This document shows, piece by piece, positions 1 to 7,761 of a DNA stretch of 11,292 nt. Under the pieces are notes generated by a model. That model did not search any database. It was given only the letters and a program-made list of their open reading frames with translations, and was not told the DNA's origin. Positions within the stretch are counted from its first letter, which is position 1; each line of letters starts with the position of its first letter. This stretch comes from Chloroflexota bacterium. GTDB taxonomy: Bacteria > Chloroflexota > Anaerolineae > B4-G1. Location of the stretch: assembly GCA_011046405.1 (NCBI GenBank), contig DSAR01000453.1, positions 1 to 11,292 on the forward strand, in the 5' to 3' direction. The position numbers were made by a program, and so were the translations under genes.

Positions 1-9
1 CACAAATCA

Positions 10-76
10 GCCACGAATTTCACGAATTAACACGAAGAAAAGAAGATAAATTCGTAAAATTCGTGCAATTCGTGGC
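10..76. repeat. Imperfect inverted repeat built from CACGAATT units
   Basis: The left arm (10-36) contains CACGAATTT, CACGAATTAA and CACGAA in succession. The right arm (51-76) is close to its reverse complement (TTCGT, AATTCGTG, AATTCGTGG). The arms pair over about 26 positions with a few mismatches and one indel, around an A-rich loop at 37-50. From memory, similar AATTCGTGG-type repeats are widespread in intergenic DNA of environmental bacteria; no search was done. I see no target duplication at its edges, so whether it is mobile is unknown. It sits about 40 bases upstream of the truncated FN3 fragment at 116-289. Confidence 0.7.
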
Positions 77-115
77 AAAAAAGCACGGAGCTATCTGCGC
101 TCCCCCAACTCGTAG

Positions 116-289
116 ATACGCCCGACCAGCACCATCCGCAGTTACACGCTGGTCAGCCTGACCAACGGCGTCTGGTATACCGTCACCCTTGAGGCCCTGG
201 TGGACGACGTCCTCTGCTTGACCGCGAGCGACCGCGTGAGACCCACAGACCGATTCGTGTATCTGCCGCTCGTCTTGCGAGGTAACTGA
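116..289 (+). pseudogene. Orphan 3' fragment: end of an FN3 domain plus VYLPLVLR tail
   Basis: From 116 the frame reads the second half of an FN3-like domain (RSYTL, LTNGVWYTVTLEALVDD) and ends PTDRFVYLPLVLRGN before TGA at 287-289. This matches the last ~55 residues of the other secreted proteins in the window, most closely the end of the gene at 6243-7739. The same frame has a TAG at 113-115 and no start codon or SD. The rest of the gene is therefore missing or continues upstream in another frame. In frame +1, bases 97-123 read ALPQLVDTP, which weakly resembles the preceding FN3 strand and suggests a frameshift near 121-125, but this is not conclusive. It is best read as the remnant of a sixth member of the family, truncated next to the CACGAATT inverted repeat. 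Confidence 0.7.
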
Positions 290-382
290 GCCGCACAAAA
301 ATGGATCGAATGGGACACGGTTATTCCCGATTCGGTTATTACCCCTTGTATACCTGCTACTTGATATGAAAAAGGAGACTCA
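290..382 (+). promoter_or_regulatory. Intergenic leader of the gene cluster, with hairpin and short direct repeat
   Basis: This gap separates the remnant from the first intact start. It contains a 9-bp stem with one bulged base at 307-334 (CGAATGGGA paired with TCCCgATTCG). It also holds two direct copies of CGGTTATT at 318-325 and 333-340, 15 bases apart. The SD AAAGGAG at 371-377 precedes ATG 383. The hairpin lacks a U-tract, so it is not a convincing intrinsic terminator. I see no clear -35/-10 pair. A cluster promoter is expected here from position, but the sequence does not prove one. Confidence 0.35.
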
Positions 383-3268
383 ATGAATACAAAATACCTG
401 AAACAACTCGGGTTGCTTTTCTTGCTCACCTTGCTGGCTACGTTGGGGACATCCGTGTCGGTCACAGGGCAGGCCGGCCCGCTGGTCCCCCACATCGACG
501 TGCACCCCGGCACGAGCGTGGCCGTGGGGGAGGAAGTCCTGTTCGACGCCACCGGCACCACCTACGATGACGCCAGCGCGCTGCAAAAGGGCCGCTTTGA
601 ATGGGCTTTCGGCGACGGTTACGTCCTCAAGCACGGTGAACCGATCTACTACTCGATGGACAGCGGCACCGCCTGCACGCACTTTTACATGCGGCCTGGA
701 ACCTACACGGCGACCCTGACGGTGTCGGTCTGGGACCAGTTCACCACCGGCGGCGATCCGGTCGGTGATCCCGTGGCCGTGGAAACGACGACGACCCAGA
801 TCACCGTGATCGGCCAGGATCCCCAGCTCCCGCCCCGGCCGGCCGACGTTCCGCTCCTGGAGATGATGCTGGATGGAGACCTGACCGATAGCTCACCCAG
901 TGGACTGCCGGCGACGTGGCAGGGTGGGACGGGAGGCTTTACCCGGGGAATGGCCGGCCAGGCGGCCGACCTGACCGGCGGCGCCCACATCACGGTCACC
1001 GACACGACCAGTGTGTTCGGGGGACAGGAAGAACTGACCCTCTCTCTCTGGGCGAGGAAACGCGCCACCGATACCTACGCCTACCTGGTGGACAAGCCCG
1101 GGCAGTTCAGCCTGGGCATCCTGGGCAGCCGGACCTTGCGGGCTACTTTCGTCACCTCGAACGGATCGGTGCGCGCCACCTCTTACCTGGCCTACGAGAT
1201 AGACGGACTGCAGTGGCATCATTATGCTGCCACCTACGACGGCGCGACCGTCCGGCTCTTCCTGGATGGACGGGAACTGGCCTCGGAAGTCTACAGCGGG
1301 ACGCTGGCGACCTCGACCGACAATCTCCTGATCGGAAAGGAAGCCGACTCGACCGACGTCTGGGACGGCTACGTGGACGAGGTCAAAGTCTACGACCGGG
1401 CGCTATCCCTGGAGGAACTCTACACCGGGTTTGAACTGTGGCACGCGCCTTTTCAGGCCCGGATCGCCCAGTACATCTACGTCCAGGTGCCGGGCCAGGT
1501 CCATCGCGACGCGACGAACAAGCTGAAGATGACCGTCGAGGGAGATAACGCCTACAGCACCGTGCTCGTCGAAAAATCGAGCCTGGCCGCCGAGGAAAAG
1601 GTGCTGCTGCGCAACGGGGACCTGCCGGCGGGCGCCTACACCCTGACGGCCCAGCTTTTGGATTCCGGGGACGCCGTCCTGGAAGAGATCCAGGAGACCT
1701 TCGCCAAGCCCTACGATGGCATCCCGGCGATGGGCATCGACGAGAATAACGCCATCTGCGTCGATGGCGAGCCCTTCTTCCCCGTCACCCCGTGGCTGCT
1801 GAACGAGGGCTATATGGAAGACTGGCAGACGAATGGATACGTCAACACCCTCTTCGCCGAGGGTTGGTACGCCGAGCACAACGTCGACACCTGGACCGAT
1901 TATCTGAACGCGGCCCAATCCAACGGCCTGTACGCCATCGGCCCGGAGCGCTGGTTCGGCCTGGGGCTGGCGCACATCGACCTGGATCCGGCCTGGCGAC
2001 GGCACTTTGCCCGCAACGCCGACATTGGCGTGATAACCGATTACGTCAGCGCGACCCGCGATCTCCCGGCGTTGATGGCCTGGATGTGGCTGGACGAGCC
2101 TGACCTGGGCGGACGCGGGTACCGCGTGCCGCCGCCGGTCTTGAGCGCCTGGACCTATGCCACCCACCAGGCCGACCCCCGTCACCCGGTCGCCACCAAC
2201 TTTACCGGCGGCACCTGGCTTCCCTACTATGGTACCCGCGGTTATGACTACGATTACTTGAACAGCGCGGCCTGGTTTGGCGGGAAGAAGTATTTCTCCG
2301 TCGACATCTCCGGTTTCGATATCTACCCCCTGGAGTACCGGGAGCATCCCGCGCTCAACGATCCCGACCGCGGCGTGATGGACCTCTATGTCGAGGCCAT
2401 CGACCGGTCCATTGCCAAGAATTATGACCTGGTCCCCTTTATGTCCTTCGTCGAGGTGTGTGACATCGACGAAAGCCGGCAGACCCCCGGCCCGACCCAC
2501 GAGCAGGTGTTGATGGAAGCCTGGCTCAACGTAGTCCACGGCATCAAGGGCATCAACTGGTTCCACTACTTCGAGTACGACACCATCCAGTACGACGCCA
2601 TGGCCGAGTTCACCGATCAAATCACCCGGCTGGCCGATGTGGTGCTGGGACCCGAGGTCGATCGACCGGTGACCGACAGCGCGAACGAGCGCGGCAACCG
2701 GGTGGATACGATGATCCGCGAGCACGACGGCGCCGTCTACGTCTTCGCCGTCCGCGTGACCGAGCCGGAGCCCCTGGACTTCGAAGAGCAGGGTTACCCG
2801 GAGCCCGAGAGCATCACCGTCGACTTCGCGGTCGAGGGTGTGGGGAGTGGCCTGGCCGAGGTCTTCGACGAGGGCCGGACGGTGCCGGTGACCGGCGGGA
2901 CTTTCAGCGACACCTTCGCCCGCGAGGCCGTGCACATCTACAAGATCGAGGTGGTCCCTCTGGACCTGCACGCCAGGCCCGGCGACGAGACCATCTATCT
3001 CGATTGGAAGATCCATGTCACAGACACGATCGATAGCTGGCAGATTAATTACACCAGCGACACCGGCACGGCGCTGATGCCGCCGCTCACCCTCACGTCC
3101 ACGGCCCGCAGCGCCGTCATCACCGACGTGACCAACGGTGTCTGGTACACCGTCACCCTCAGCGGCCTGGTCGACGAGACGTCCTGGCTGAGCGACACCG
3201 CTACTACAATCACGAGGAGTCAGCGGTCCGCTTTCCGGTCCTGCGCGTGCTCCGGAGCGGCACCGTGA
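383..3268 (+). CDS. Secreted PKD/LamG/GH-A-type glycoside hydrolase with FN3; C-terminal end lost
   Basis: A Sec signal peptide (lysines at 4 and 7, hydrophobic 9-27) is followed by a PKD-like domain (about 36-143, FEWAFGDG and PGTYTATLTV). Next comes a LamG/concanavalin-type domain (about 157-345, WHHYAATYDG, RLFLDGREL and VDEVKVYDRALS), then a beta region and a TIM-barrel-like core (about 445-760). WLDEPD (E572) fits the clan GH-A acid/base position at the end of strand 4; E691 in SFVEV is a candidate nucleophile. Family and substrate are not identifiable by eye. An FN3 domain begins near residue 857 and fits its relatives up to LSDTA (938-940). After that the frame reads an unrelated tail rich in R, S and C, and the VYLPLVLR tail is absent. 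The other frame at that point encodes the middle of a beta-helix protein, so the last ~20 residues are a junction artefact. The start is supported by SD AAAGGAG at 371-377. It probably acts outside the membrane on a polysaccharide. Confidence 0.8.
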   Translation: MNTKYLKQLGLLFLLTLLATLGTSVSVTGQAGPLVPHIDVHPGTSVAVGEEVLFDATGTTYDDASALQKGRFEWAFGDGYVLKHGEPIYYSMDSGTACTHFYMRPGTYTATLTVSVWDQFTTGGDPVGDPVAVETTTTQITVIGQDPQLPPRPADVPLLEMMLDGDLTDSSPSGLPATWQGGTGGFTRGMAGQAADLTGGAHITVTDTTSVFGGQEELTLSLWARKRATDTYAYLVDKPGQFSLGILGSRTLRATFVTSNGSVRATSYLAYEIDGLQWHHYAATYDGATVRLFLDGRELASEVYSGTLATSTDNLLIGKEADSTDVWDGYVDEVKVYDRALSLEELYTGFELWHAPFQARIAQYIYVQVPGQVHRDATNKLKMTVEGDNAYSTVLVEKSSLAAEEKVLLRNGDLPAGAYTLTAQLLDSGDAVLEEIQETFAKPYDGIPAMGIDENNAICVDGEPFFPVTPWLLNEGYMEDWQTNGYVNTLFAEGWYAEHNVDTWTDYLNAAQSNGLYAIGPERWFGLGLAHIDLDPAWRRHFARNADIGVITDYVSATRDLPALMAWMWLDEPDLGGRGYRVPPPVLSAWTYATHQADPRHPVATNFTGGTWLPYYGTRGYDYDYLNSAAWFGGKKYFSVDISGFDIYPLEYREHPALNDPDRGVMDLYVEAIDRSIAKNYDLVPFMSFVEVCDIDESRQTPGPTHEQVLMEAWLNVVHGIKGINWFHYFEYDTIQYDAMAEFTDQITRLADVVLGPEVDRPVTDSANERGNRVDTMIREHDGAVYVFAVRVTEPEPLDFEEQGYPEPESITVDFAVEGVGSGLAEVFDEGRTVPVTGGTFSDTFAREAVHIYKIEVVPLDLHARPGDETIYLDWKIHVTDTIDSWQINYTSDTGTALMPPLTLTSTARSAVITDVTNGVWYTVTLSGLVDETSWLSDTATTITRSQRSAFRSCACSGAAP

Positions 3269-3362
3269 CGGCGTCCATCACGTACACCAATTACGCCGGC
3301 GAGGCGGTCATTTTCTCAGGGCACAACACCAGCGGCGAACCCTACAAGTATAACCACCCTGG
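3199..3362 (+). pseudogene. Displaced N-terminal piece of the downstream beta-helix lyase (frame +1)
   Basis: In frame +1, overlapping the out-of-frame end of the preceding gene, the DNA reads RYYNHEESAVRFPV, then LRSGTVTASITYTNYAGEAV and IFSGHNTSGEPYKYNHP. This resembles the early part of beta-helix enzymes and aligns with residues ~104-140 of the beta-helix gene at 5188 (LLRFNGTVTAPITYKG...). It has no start, SD or signal peptide. The frame passes to that of 3365-5152 at the GG of 3361-3362: removing one G gives HPALGIEPSDQQ. This is the surviving inner part of gene 2's N terminus; the preceding ~80-100 codons and the intergenic region are missing. Confidence 0.7.
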
Positions 3363-3364
3363 CG

Positions 3365-5152
3365 TTGGGTATCGAGCCCAGCGATCAGCAGGAGATTTCC
3401 GGCCAGGGGGTGCAGCACATCGTCATTGAAGGCTTGATCGTCGAGGGGGCGACCAGGCGGGGGCTGGGCATCTTTGGGCCGGCCAACCAGTATGCCTCGG
3501 CAGTGAATCCCACGGAAAACGTGCTCGTGCGGCACGTCATCGCCCGGAACAACGTGGGAGGCAACGTCGCCGGGGATGGCATCCGCACGGAGGGCAAGCT
3601 GGTCAACGTGACTATCGAGTACTGCGAGGTATACAACAACACAGACGGCGGGATCGGCTTTGGCCGGGTCAGCAAGACCTGGCACGAGCCCGAGCCCGAG
3701 GACGACATGAGCGCGGCCCAGTATTCCACCATCAGGAACAACCTGATTTACGACAACGTCCATCCCGACTATCCCGGCAACACCGATGGCCTGGGCGGCA
3801 GCCACATGTACCGCTGCACCATCGCGGACACCGTCACCTTTGGCAACAGCGACGACGGCATGGACGTCTATGCCTCCATCGAGGTGACAGTCACCTCTAA
3901 CATCGTCTTCGGCCATTCGTACGAGGGAGGCAACAACGCCGGCATCAAGTTCTCCGCCGGGGGTGGGGGCCGGCACCACATCGCCCGGAACGTCGTGTTC
4001 AACAACGATGGGTACTCTTTCGAGGGTTCCAGCCCCAATAATGCGCTGCGCACCTACTATCCCAGCCGGCTGATCGACAATCTGGGCTACAACGGCGGCC
4101 TGTTCGGCTTCAGCCTGGGATCGGGTTATACCACCTATCCTGGTTTCGAGAGGATCTATCTGCGCAATAACGTCGCCCTGGACAACGCGCTTCACGACTT
4201 TGCCGGCGGGCGCAGGGACTGGGTTGACAGCGATTACAATTTCATCTCCGACGCCGACGACCTGGCCGATATGCGGGACATCGGCCAGGACGTGCACTCG
4301 TTGACCGGCGATCCCCAGTTAGCCAACAAGCACGTGGTTATCGACACCCACTTTGATCCCACTTGGAGCGTGGAGAAAAAACTGGCCTACATTCGCGATC
4401 AGGTCAAGGTGGCCTTCAAACCACTGTCGGAGAGCAACCTGATTGACGCGGGGACCTTGATTGACGGCTACCATCACTTCACACCGGGAGAGCACCCTGG
4501 CGAACGGGTTATCTGGTATGGAGACGATCCCGACATCGGCCCATACGAATACGTACCGGTCGGTGGTCCGGAACTGGCGCTTCAGGGTACGCCCGGCGAC
4601 GAGGCCATTCGTCTGACCTGGCTGGTCACCGGCACGCTGCCTGCGAGTACCACCTGGCACCTCGAATACTATACCCAGACAAACAGCCTCTACACTGCCA
4701 CCGATTCCTTTAGCACCACCCGCGCCTACACCCTCACCGGCCTGACCAACGGTGTCTGGTACACCGTGACGCTGAACGGTGTGCTGGACGGGACGCCCTT
4801 CCTGACCGACACCGTGCGCGTGATGCCCGTCGGGGCCGCGCTGCAACTGCACGCCGCGCCCGGCGACGGGCAGGCGCACCTCACCTGGGGGTTCGACCCG
4901 GCGCCGGCGACGCCCTTCACCGGCACGTGGCGCATCGGCTACGAGAGCGACACCGGCACGCTGTTGGTGCCGCCGGTGGAGATCCCCACGGCGACCGCCC
5001 GCAGCTACACCCTCGCCGGCCTGGCCAATGGCGTGGGCTACACCGTCACCCTCGACGCGCTGGTGGACGGCGCGTCCTGGTTGAGCGCCAGCGCCCGCGT
5101 GACGCCGGGCGGGCACCGCGTGTACCTGCCCCTCGTTCTGAGGGCGTATTGA
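3365..5152 (+). CDS. PL9-like right-handed beta-helix polysaccharide lyase with two FN3 domains (5' end damaged)
   Basis: Positions are numbered from a TTG at 3365, which has no SD and is probably not a true start; the real 5' part lies in frame +1 at 3199-3362. Residues 1-~395 form parallel beta-helix coils ending with NLIDAGT and DIGPYEY. NSDDGMD (D163, D164, D167), with D141 22 residues before and K195 in NAGIKFSAGG, matches the spacing of the calcium ligands and catalytic lysine I recall for PL9 pectate lyase Pel9A (D209, D233, D234, D237, K273). This suggests calcium-dependent beta-elimination of a uronate polymer; substrate is inferred. FN3 domains follow at about 402-488 and 490-582, then HRVYLPLVLRAY at the C terminus. 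No signal peptide remains, so as it stands the product would not be exported. The gene stops 35 bases before the next start. Confidence 0.75.
   Translation: MGIEPSDQQEISGQGVQHIVIEGLIVEGATRRGLGIFGPANQYASAVNPTENVLVRHVIARNNVGGNVAGDGIRTEGKLVNVTIEYCEVYNNTDGGIGFGRVSKTWHEPEPEDDMSAAQYSTIRNNLIYDNVHPDYPGNTDGLGGSHMYRCTIADTVTFGNSDDGMDVYASIEVTVTSNIVFGHSYEGGNNAGIKFSAGGGGRHHIARNVVFNNDGYSFEGSSPNNALRTYYPSRLIDNLGYNGGLFGFSLGSGYTTYPGFERIYLRNNVALDNALHDFAGGRRDWVDSDYNFISDADDLADMRDIGQDVHSLTGDPQLANKHVVIDTHFDPTWSVEKKLAYIRDQVKVAFKPLSESNLIDAGTLIDGYHHFTPGEHPGERVIWYGDDPDIGPYEYVPVGGPELALQGTPGDEAIRLTWLVTGTLPASTTWHLEYYTQTNSLYTATDSFSTTRAYTLTGLTNGVWYTVTLNGVLDGTPFLTDTVRVMPVGAALQLHAAPGDGQAHLTWGFDPAPATPFTGTWRIGYESDTGTLLVPPVEIPTATARSYTLAGLANGVGYTVTLDALVDGASWLSASARVTPGGHRVYLPLVLRAY
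4718..4963 (+). repeat. FN3-coding direct repeat, copy 1
   Basis: It aligns without gaps to 7305-7550 (constant offset 2587). I count 21 mismatches in 246 bases, about 91% identity. It covers the second half of one FN3 domain and the first half of the next. The surrounding catalytic regions of the two genes do not show such similarity, so this is a shared cassette and not a simple whole-gene duplication. Confidence 0.85.
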
Positions 5153-5187
5153 TCGCGCTAGTTTAAGATTTTTGAGAGGATTGCAAA

Positions 5188-6510
5188 ATGAAGAAACGAA
5201 TGATCTGGACATTGATTCTTGTGATAGTCCTGCTGGCGATTGCGGGCCGCGTCTTGTCTGCTTCGAAACAGGTCGGCGAGACGGATCCGGTTGCGATGCG
5301 GGAAGATGTGAACGCCCAAGTCGAACAGGCAGCCGCTGGCGTTATCTACTACGTGGATTTTGACGGCGGCGACGATGCAAACGATGGACTGAGCAAAGAC
5401 ACCGCTTGGAAACACGCCCCTGGTGACGACAACGCTACAGGCAATGCGAATGCTGTGACACTCCAGCCGGGGGATACCGTGCTGTTCAAGGGGGGGGTGG
5501 TCTACCGGGGCAAGATTTACCTACTCAGGTTCAACGGGACGGTGACAGCTCCCATCACCTATAAAGGGAATGGGTGGGGAGAGGAGAGAGCCATCATCGA
5601 AGGCTCGCAGATCATCACCACACCGTGGACGCAGTGTGAGTCACGGGCGGCCTGTGGCGGCAATTCTAACTGGCAGAACATCTACTACACCGATGCACCC
5701 GCCGGAGTAGACTTCACCCAAGGTTTTTTTGAGGACGATGCGTTCGTCTGGCAAGCGCAAGATCCGAACCCAGGTGATCCTTTCTATTACGACCAGACCG
5801 ATTACTTTCGGGTCATACCTCACGACGATCCGACCGTTACCCAGACGCAGACGTCCATAACCGATCCGAACTATTTTACCCAGACCGAGACGACGGCCTG
5901 GGATGGTGCTTCTGTGCTCGCCTGGCGGATCCCCAATGTGACGGTGATTAGAAAGGTGACCGGATTCGATCCTGACACAAGCACGATCTATCACGAGGAT
6001 CTCGATGGCGATATCTATACCGATCGCGACACGTACTATGCTGTACTAAACCATCTGCGGCTGTTGGACCAGCCGGGGGAATACGTGTTGGACGAGGCTG
6101 CGGGCAGATTCTTCGTCTGGCCTTCCGATTCCGGTCATCCTAGTCAGCATACACCTACTCGGTCCTCAATCATAACGTTGGCATTTTTAGCGTCGAGTGC
6201 AACCACCTGGTTGTCGAGGGGTTCGAGGTCACTAAGTTCGGTATGGGCATCCGGGCCATCTCTAACGAGGGCTCTACCAGCCACGTCACCATCCGCGATA
6301 ACCGCATTAGCCTACTGCGGGCCAACGATGGATACGCCCTACAGGTCAACGGCGATGATATACTGGTCGATCACAACACGGTGGTCGATTGCCAACGGGC
6401 GGTGGGCATTATGGCAGGAGGAAACCGCGTCATTGTTCGCAATAACTTTGTCAGCAGGACCTCCCGGCAGGGTATCTGGTTCATGGGGATCGAGAATGGC
6501 GAGATTCTGA
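5188..6510 (+). CDS. Secreted right-handed beta-helix enzyme, N-terminal part (frameshifted)
   Basis: A Sec signal peptide (MKKR, hydrophobic 6-24) is followed by a beta-helix start region: YYVDFDGGDDANDGLS (54-69), LQPGDTVLFKGG (92-103), NGTVTAPITYKGN and later EYVLDEAAGRFFVWPSD (298-314). This layout is common to polysaccharide lyases and hydrolases with a DUF1565-like N terminus; the exact family is not clear. SD GAGAGGA at 5174-5180 supports ATG 5188. The real coding frame is followed to about HPSQHT (residue 322, nt ~6153). Beyond that this frame gives low-complexity S/T/A sequence, while the homologous protein continues in frame +3 (YSVLNHNVGIFSVE...). Residues after ~322 are therefore an artefact. 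With the part at 6144-7739 the repaired protein would be about 850 residues. Confidence 0.8.
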   Translation: MKKRMIWTLILVIVLLAIAGRVLSASKQVGETDPVAMREDVNAQVEQAAAGVIYYVDFDGGDDANDGLSKDTAWKHAPGDDNATGNANAVTLQPGDTVLFKGGVVYRGKIYLLRFNGTVTAPITYKGNGWGEERAIIEGSQIITTPWTQCESRAACGGNSNWQNIYYTDAPAGVDFTQGFFEDDAFVWQAQDPNPGDPFYYDQTDYFRVIPHDDPTVTQTQTSITDPNYFTQTETTAWDGASVLAWRIPNVTVIRKVTGFDPDTSTIYHEDLDGDIYTDRDTYYAVLNHLRLLDQPGEYVLDEAAGRFFVWPSDSGHPSQHTPTRSSIITLAFLASSATTWLSRGSRSLSSVWASGPSLTRALPATSPSAITALAYCGPTMDTPYRSTAMIYWSITTRWSIANGRWALWQEETASLFAITLSAGPPGRVSGSWGSRMARF

Positions 6511-7739
6511 ACAACCGCGTAACCGATATCCGGGGCACTCATTCTAACGGCATCTCGGTCTACCTGTACCACAAGAACATCCTCATGGCGGGCAACCGGG
6601 TCTGGAACACAAACATTGCCATGACCTATCATGGAGATCAAGATCCGGATTTTGTCAACAATTTGATCGTTTACAACAATTTCTTTGCTAACGACGTTCA
6701 CTCCTGGGGCAAAGGTATGTGCGGCGTCACGATTCTGAACAACACGTTTCTGGAGGGCATTTTCTTCCCCAGCGAGGACCAAGAGGTCGTTTTCATCAAC
6801 AACGTCGTCAACGGGGGCGGCGGTGGTGACGTGCGCAGCCACAACGTCTACATCGGTCTAACCTGGAGCCAGCAACCGCGTTACGGTTGGGAACCTGGCC
6901 CAGGGGGAATCGTCGGCTGGGATCCGGAGGAGGAAAAATACGTACCCATCGTTCCCGAGACTGTCCTGGTCGATCCCACCGGAGATTATCGCCTACAGCC
7001 AGATAGCCCGGCGATCGATGCAGGCACCGACGTGACGGCCTATTTGCCGGCTCCGGGCGAATTTTCCTATGCCGGCTTCGGCGCTGACATAGATCGAACC
7101 TCCAGGCCATATGGCGTGAACTGGGATATGGGTGCCAGCGAGTTCACGCCGGCCCTGGATCTCTTTGCTCGGCCAGGAGATAGGACGATCTATCTGGACT
7201 GGACGGTCAATGCCACCGATATGCTACCTGTGAGCATTACCTGGCACATTGATTACTATACCCGGATGAGCAGTATCCACACCGTCACCGGCATCGTCAG
7301 CCCGACCCGCGCCTACACCCTCACCGGGCTGACCAACGACGCCTGGTACACCGTGACCCTGAACGGCATGCTGGACGCAGCGCCCTTCCTCACCGACACC
7401 GTGCGCGTGATGCCCGCCGGGGCCGCGCTGCAACTGGACGCCGCGCCCGGCGACGGGGAGGCATACCTCACCTGGGGGTTCGACCCGGTGCCAGCGACAC
7501 CCTTCACCGGCACCTGGCGCATCGGCTACGAAAGCGACACCGGCACGCTGCTGATGCCGCCGATCGAGATCTCCACGGCGACCGTGCGTGCCTGGACGCT
7601 CACCGGCCTGGCTAACGGCGTGAGGTACACGGTGACGCTGGAGGCGATGCTGGATGCCTCGCCCTGGCTATCCGACACTGTGCGCGTGATGCCGACCGAC
7701 CGCTTCGTCTATCTGCCGCTCGTCTTGCGCGGGCGATGA
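6243..7739 (+). CDS. Right-handed beta-helix enzyme, C-terminal part, with two FN3 domains and VYLPLVLR tail
   Basis: This is the second part of the gene starting at 5188. The frame is open from 6144, upstream of the internal ATG at 6243, which has no good SD. The first ~300 residues are typical beta-helix coils (ILVDHNTVVDCQ, VIVRNNFVSRT, GEILNNRVTDI, VTILNNTFLEG) ending with SPAIDAGTD and DMGASEF. FN3 domains are encoded at about 7152-7415 and 7416-7694, then the tail TDRFVYLPLVLRGR. The function is probably polysaccharide cleavage outside the cell; no catalytic residues can be assigned by eye. The beta-helix part looks less GC-rich (25/60 G+C at 6661-6720) than the FN3 part (45/60 at 7441-7500), which suggests the tail cassette and catalytic part have different histories. 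The gene stops 22 bases before the next start. Confidence 0.8.
   Translation: MGIRAISNEGSTSHVTIRDNRISLLRANDGYALQVNGDDILVDHNTVVDCQRAVGIMAGGNRVIVRNNFVSRTSRQGIWFMGIENGEILNNRVTDIRGTHSNGISVYLYHKNILMAGNRVWNTNIAMTYHGDQDPDFVNNLIVYNNFFANDVHSWGKGMCGVTILNNTFLEGIFFPSEDQEVVFINNVVNGGGGGDVRSHNVYIGLTWSQQPRYGWEPGPGGIVGWDPEEEKYVPIVPETVLVDPTGDYRLQPDSPAIDAGTDVTAYLPAPGEFSYAGFGADIDRTSRPYGVNWDMGASEFTPALDLFARPGDRTIYLDWTVNATDMLPVSITWHIDYYTRMSSIHTVTGIVSPTRAYTLTGLTNDAWYTVTLNGMLDAAPFLTDTVRVMPAGAALQLDAAPGDGEAYLTWGFDPVPATPFTGTWRIGYESDTGTLLMPPIEISTATVRAWTLTGLANGVRYTVTLEAMLDASPWLSDTVRVMPTDRFVYLPLVLRGR
7305..7550 (+). repeat. FN3-coding direct repeat, copy 2
   Basis: Gapless partner of 4718-4963, about 91% identical by hand count. 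Several differences change residues, for example GVW to DAW and HAAPG to DAAPG, so the copies have had time to diverge or have exchanged partially. Confidence 0.85.
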
Positions 7740-7761
7740 TGCGCAATACAAGGAGCTCGAA

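Noticed and set aside
10..76. CRISPR-like or tandem repeat array
   Set aside because: The units are only 8-10 bases, there are no spacers, and they are arranged as one inverted repeat.
341..370. Promoter candidate around TTGTATA before gene 1
   Set aside because: No partner hexamer at acceptable spacing, so it was not called.
1403..3016. Long open frame on the minus strand (537 codons) opposite gene 1
   Set aside because: It is antisense to a gene with clear signal peptide, PKD, LamG and barrel motifs. Its translation shows no domain and has the composition expected from the reverse of GC-rich codons. The same applies to the other minus-strand frames at 3308-4297, 4319-5212, 8989-9567, 9557-10561 and 10577-11206.
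6144..6156. Programmed ribosomal frameshift in the second beta-helix gene
   Set aside because: There is no slippery heptamer or internal SD, and the lesion is explained by a dinucleotide gain or one-base loss.
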